This document shows positions 48,720 through 64,000 of a stretch of 64,000 nucleotides of DNA, piece by piece. Both the position numbers and the translations under genes were made by a program. Positions within the stretch are counted from its first letter, which is position 1, and each line of letters opens with the position of its first letter. The notes beneath the pieces were generated by a model. That model searched no databases. It worked only from the letters and a program-made list of their open reading frames with translations, and had not been told where the DNA came from. The stretch covers positions 13,675,566-13,739,565 of the forward strand of contig OY821743.1 in NCBI GenBank assembly GCA_963682055.1. The letters run 5' to 3'. This stretch comes from Primula veris. Lineage: Eukaryota > Streptophyta > Magnoliopsida > Ericales > Primulaceae.

Positions 48720-48909
48720 GGGTATGAAGTTTTAAAATTAGGGTATGAAGTTTTGAAATTAGGGTATGAAATTTTAAAATTAGGATATGAAGTTTTGAAA
48801 TTAGGATATGAAGTTTTTGAAATTAGGGTATGAAGTTTTTGAAATCAGGGTATGAAGTTTTTGAAATCAGGGTATGAAGTTTTGAAATGAGGGTATGACG
48901 TTTTATAAT
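48720..48909. repeat. 21-22-bp tandem repeat, nine copies
   Basis: Units read GGTATGAAGTTTTGAAATTA with small variants, inside the middle Mutator-like element. Confidence 0.92.
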
Positions 48910-49004
48910 TAGCATATGCATATTTTGTGGGTTTTTAATCATTTTTAGAGAGAGATGGATGATTAGCACGTGTTAGAAAGAGTTGCGATTATCGTGTGTT
49001 AGAG

Positions 49005-49765
49005 GGGGGATTCTTTATTCATTACTGTAATTGCTCATATGTATAAGGAACGTGGAATCCCACGTCTACGTGGCCAATTTTTATTTTATTTTTTTTTATT
49101 TTTTTTATTTTTTTTTTGTTTTATTCTTTTATTTTTTTTTTCCTATATAAAAAACTTCTCCAATTTTACCCAAAAAAAAATCTCTCCAAATTTGGGTAAA
49201 ATTGAGAATAAATGTAGTGGTAGAGTGACGTTGATTTGAGAAATTTTTTTATTAATTTGATATATGAAGGAGTTTGATGGTCGATGGTTAGGGTTTTTTT
49301 TGGGTAAAATTGGGAAAGTTTTTTTTTGGGTAAATTGTTAGAGGTTTTTTTTTGTTAAATTGAGGATAATTGTAGTGGTAGAGTGATGTTGATTTGATAA
49401 AAAAATATATTAATTTGATATATGAAGTGATTTGATGGTTGATGATTAGGGTTTTTTTTTGGTAAAATTGAGGAAGTTTTTTTTTTTTAGTAAATTGGAA
49501 GAGATTTTATTTTTTTTGTAAAATTGAGGATAATTGTAGTGGTAGAGTGACGTTGATTTGATAAAAAAAATATATTAATTTGATATACGAAGTAATTTTA
49601 TAGTTGATTGTTAGGGTTTTTTTTGGTAAAATTGGAGAAGTTTTTTATATAGGAAAACAAAAAAAAAAAGAATAAAAAAAAAAAAAAAAAAATTGGCCAC
49701 GTAGACGTGGGATTCCACGTTCCTTATACATATGAGCAATTACAGTAATGAATAAAGAATCCCCC
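49005..49765. mobile_element. inner Mutator-like foldback MITE with long near-perfect inverted repeats
   Basis: The two ends (from 49005 and up to 49765) are identical in inverted orientation for at least 77 bp, starting GGGGGATTCTTTATTCATTA, and stay similar through T-rich sequence to about 170 bp. Flanking 9-mers are GTGTTAGAG (48996-49004) and ATGTTAGAG (49766-49774), 8 of 9 matching. The near-perfect repeats suggest a recent insertion or recent repair. The loop holds three tandem units of about 170 bp. No gene. Confidence 0.85.
49196..49650. repeat. tandem repeat, about 170-bp unit, three copies
   Basis: Each unit contains TGTAGTGGTAGAGTGA.GTTG, then TTAATTTGATATA.GAAG, then TTAGGGTTTTTTTTGG. 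It forms the loop of the inner foldback element. Confidence 0.85.
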
Positions 49766-49994
49766 ATGTTAGAGAGATAAGTGCGATTAGAGAGAGATAT
49801 GTTAGGTTAGAGAGAGATGTTAGATTAGAGAGAGATGTTAGGTGAGAGATATATATGTTAAGTTAGAGAGAGATTAGATTAAGAAATAATAATATATATA
49901 AGTATGTTTTTGATAATTTAAATTATTAGGGTATGTTTTTGTTAATATAATAGGGCTAGGGTATGTTTTTGTTAATTGCCCCTCTTATTTAATG

Positions 49995-50830
49995 TTAAAA
50001 TGACTTCTAAACCGAAAAAAATAAAATTACAACAAAGAATAAAAAAAGTTCAAAAAAGTCGAGATGCCGAAAAAACCCTGGAAAACCTTTGAAAAAGTCA
50101 GGAACCCGAAAAAATCCAAAAAAATGTGAAAAAAATAAAAAAAACCAATAAAAATCCAAATTCACAAAAAAAAATGAAAAAAATTTCAAAAAAGTCGAGA
50201 ATCCGAAAAAAAAACCCAAAAAAGGCTGGAAAAACCTTTTAAAAAGTCGGGAACCCGAAAAAGCCAAAAAAATGGTTAAAAAAAGTAAAAAAAAAACAAA
50301 GAAAAATCCAAAATCACAAAAAGAATGAAAAAAGTTCACAAAAATCGAGAAACCGAAAAAACCAAAAAAGTGCTGAAAAAACCTTTAAAAAGTCGGGAAC
50401 CCGAAAAATATCCAAGAAAGTGGCAAAAAATAAAAATAAAATCAAGAAAAATCCAAATTCACAAAAATAAATAAAAATAAAGTTCAGAAAAGTCGAGAAC
50501 CCGAAAAAAGCCTAAAAATATGGGCAAAAAAAAAAAACAAGAAAATTACAAAATTACAAAAAAAAATTCAAAAAATTCAAAAAAGTCGAGAATTCAAAAA
50601 ACCCAAAATATGCTGAAAAAACTTTTTAAAAAGTCGGTAACCGAAAAAACCCAAAAAATTGGTAAAAATATCCAAAATCACAAAAAGAATGGAAAAAAGT
50701 TCACAAAAGTCGAGAAGCCGAAAAAACCCCAAAGTGCTGAAAAAAACTTTAAAAAGTCGAAAACCCGAAAAATCTCCAAAAAGTGGCAAAAAAAACCCAA
50801 GAAAAATCCAAAATCACAAAAATATATAAA
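49995..50830. repeat. A-rich tandem array, about 145-bp unit, six copies
   Basis: Units carry AAAAAGTCGAGAA.CCGAAAA, then TGCTGAAAAAACCTTT, then AAAAGTCGGGAACCCGAAAA. Copies start near 50058, 50203, 50345, 50493, 50586 and 50709. Open frames here are low-complexity Lys or Phe runs and not genes. Confidence 0.85.
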
Positions 50831-50835
50831 AATAA

Positions 50836-52755
50836 TGTATTGTGTATGCTCGTATTAAAAAACAAGTATAAATTATGTATTGTGTATGCCTGTGTTAAAG
50901 AGCATGTATAAAAAGTGTATTGTGTATGAATAATAAGAAAAAAAACAAAAAAATGGACAGTGTCAATGGATACAGAATGTATTGTGTATGACTGTATTAA
51001 ATTGCGTTTATAAACAATGTATTGTGTATGTCTGTATTAAATATCATATATAAAATATGTATTGTGTATACCAGTATTAAAGAGCATGTATAAATAGTGT
51101 ATGCCCGTATTAAAAAAACATGTATAAACTGTCAATGGATACAGAATGTATTGTATATGACTGTATTAAAGAGCGTGTATAAACAATGTATTGTGTATGC
51201 CTGTATTAAAAATCATATATAAAATATGTATTGTGTATGTCTGTATTAAAGAGCATGTATAAATAGTGTATTGTGTATGCCCGTATTAAAAAAACATGTA
51301 TAAACTGTGTATTGTGTATTTTTTATTAAATAGCATGTATAAATAATGTTTTCTGCATGCCTGTATTAAAAAATATGTATAAAATGTGTATTGTGTATGC
51401 ATGTATTAAAGAGCATATATAAATAGTGTATTGTGTATGTCCATATTAAAAAACATTTATAAACTGTGTATTGTGTATGTCTGTATTAAAGAGCATGCAT
51501 AAATAATGTATTATGTATGTCCGTATTAAAAAAACATGTATAGACTATGTATTGTGTAGGTCTGTATTAAATAGCATATATAAAATATGTATTATGTATT
51601 ACTGTATTAAAGAGCATGTATAAATAGTGCATTGTGTATGCATGTATTAAAAAACATGTATAAATTGTGTATTGTGTATGTCTGTATTAAAGAGCATATA
51701 CAAAAAGTGTATTGTGTATGCCTGTATTAAAGAGCATGTATAAAAAGTGTATTGTGTATGCCTGTATTTAATAGCATGTATTATTGTGTATTATGTATGC
51801 ATGTATTAAAGAGCATGTATAAAATATGTATTGTATATGCATGTATTAAAGAGCATGTATAAATAGTGTATTGTGTATGTCCGTATTAAAAAACATGTAT
51901 AAACTGTGTATTGTGTATGTCTGTATTAAAGAGCATGCATAAATAATGTATTGTGTATGCCCGTATTAAAAAAACATGTATAAACTGTGTATTGTGTATG
52001 CCTGTATATAATAGCATGTATAAAATATGTATTATGTATTACTGTATTAAAGAGCATGTATAAATAGTGTATTGTGTATGCATGTATTAAAAAACATGTA
52101 TAAATTGTGTATTGTGTATGTCTGTATTAAAGAGGATGTACAAAAAGTGTATTGTGTATGCATGTATTAAAGAGCATGTATAAAAAATATATTGTATATG
52201 CCTGTATTTAATAACATGTATAATTGTGTATTGTGTATGCATGTATGCATGTATGCATGTATTAAAGAGCATGTATAAAATATATATTGTGTATGCATGT
52301 ATTAAAGAGCATGTATAAATAGTGTATTGTGTATGTCCGTATTAAAAAACATGTATAAATTGTGTATTGTGTATGTCTATATTAAAGAGCATGCATAAAT
52401 AATGGATTGTGTATGCCCGTATTAAAAAACATGTATAAATTGTGTATTGTGTATGACTACATTAAATAGCATGTATAAAATATGTATTATGCATTACTGT
52501 ATTAAAGAGCATGTATAAATAGTGTATTGTGTATGCATGTATTAAAAAACATGTATAAATTGTGTATTGTGTATGTCTGTATTAAAACGATGTACAAAAA
52601 GTATATTGTGTATGCCTATATTTAATATCATGTATAATTGTGTATTGTGTATGACTGTATTAAAGAGCATGTATAAACGTATATTGTGTATGAATAACAA
52701 AAATACAAAGAAAGGAAAGTGTCAATTAATACAAAATATATTGTGTATGACTAGG
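50836..52755. repeat. minisatellite of about 40-bp units with higher-order structure
   Basis: About 45 copies of a unit built on GTATTGTGTATGCCTGTATT, then AAAGAGCATGTATAAATA. Variants at the TGCCTG/TGTCCG/TGCATG and AAAGAGC/AAAAAAC positions recur in blocks: the rare variant TAAAATATGTATTATG appears at 51581, 52021 and 52476, a spacing of 440 and 455 bp, about 11 units. That is a higher-order repeat. No coding function is seen. Confidence 0.9.

Positions 52756-64000
<11,245 letters not shown>

Larger units (their letters stand above)
48182..49982. mobile_element. Mutator-like (MULE-MITE) element, middle of the nest
   Basis: Inverted ends GGGTAAATTAAC (48182) and, on the minus strand, GGGGCAATTAAC (ending 49982), both followed by repeated ACAAAAAACATAC words. 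Flanking 9-mers TCCTATTTA (48173-48181) and TCTTATTTA (49983-49991) match at 8 of 9, the Mutator duplication size. It carries a 9-copy minisatellite and the inner element, and no gene. Confidence 0.75.

Noticed and set aside
50007..50858. Long open frames rich in Phe on the minus strand and Lys on the plus strand.
   Set aside because: They come from an A-rich tandem array with a period of about 145 bp; composition, not coding, explains them.
48720..52755. Regularly spaced repeats that might suggest a CRISPR array.
   Set aside because: This is plant nuclear DNA. The units are contiguous tandem repeats without unique spacers, and no cas genes are near.

Overview
The window is nuclear DNA of a flowering plant, most likely a eudicot. 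It is AT-rich, its genes have GT-AG introns, and its protein families are plant ones (a CYP86B-type P450, a type II serine carboxypeptidase-like protein, a plant HD-domain phosphohydrolase). Between the genes lie layers of CACTA, Mutator-like, hAT-like, Helitron, LINE and LTR elements. No species can be named from the sequence alone.

Layout. 1-2775 is the 3' part of a CACTA transposon with a TNP2-type transposase gene and a clean terminus. 3954-9399 is a second, full-length CACTA element flanked by a TAA target duplication. It holds a decayed Transposase_24 gene and pieces of a host chaperonin gene (CCT7, TCP-1 eta) with introns. 11093-12791 (minus) is a two-exon uncharacterised membrane protein gene. 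18492-22536 is a complete but broken Ty1-copia element with 205/218-bp LTRs and a TCTAG duplication. 23450 marks a Helitron 3' terminus on the minus strand. 27575-32909 (plus) is a seven-exon HD-domain phosphohydrolase. 33765-36067 (minus) is a two-exon CYP86B-like fatty-acid hydroxylase. 37.9-38.9 kb is a LINE 3' fragment. Two solo LTRs of one family (39310-40561 and 44969-46445) have perfect 5-bp duplications, and a truncated third copy ends at 25880. 42.2-44.6 kb holds three adjacent small inverted-repeat elements. 48-53.3 kb is a nest of Mutator-like foldback elements and tandem arrays, including a minisatellite of about 40-bp units with a 440-455-bp higher-order period. 53727 to the window end (plus) is a serine carboxypeptidase-like gene with large, element-filled introns, cut off after exon 7.

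The four host genes are unrelated and form no pathway or operon. The P450 probably makes omega-hydroxy very-long-chain fatty acids for suberin or cutin, and the carboxypeptidase-like enzyme is secretory or vacuolar. The most striking features are the chaperonin fragments carried in the CACTA element, the nested foldback elements with 9-bp duplications, the higher-order minisatellite, and a GGGGCGG-ended element family whose members carry a tRNA-like internal block.
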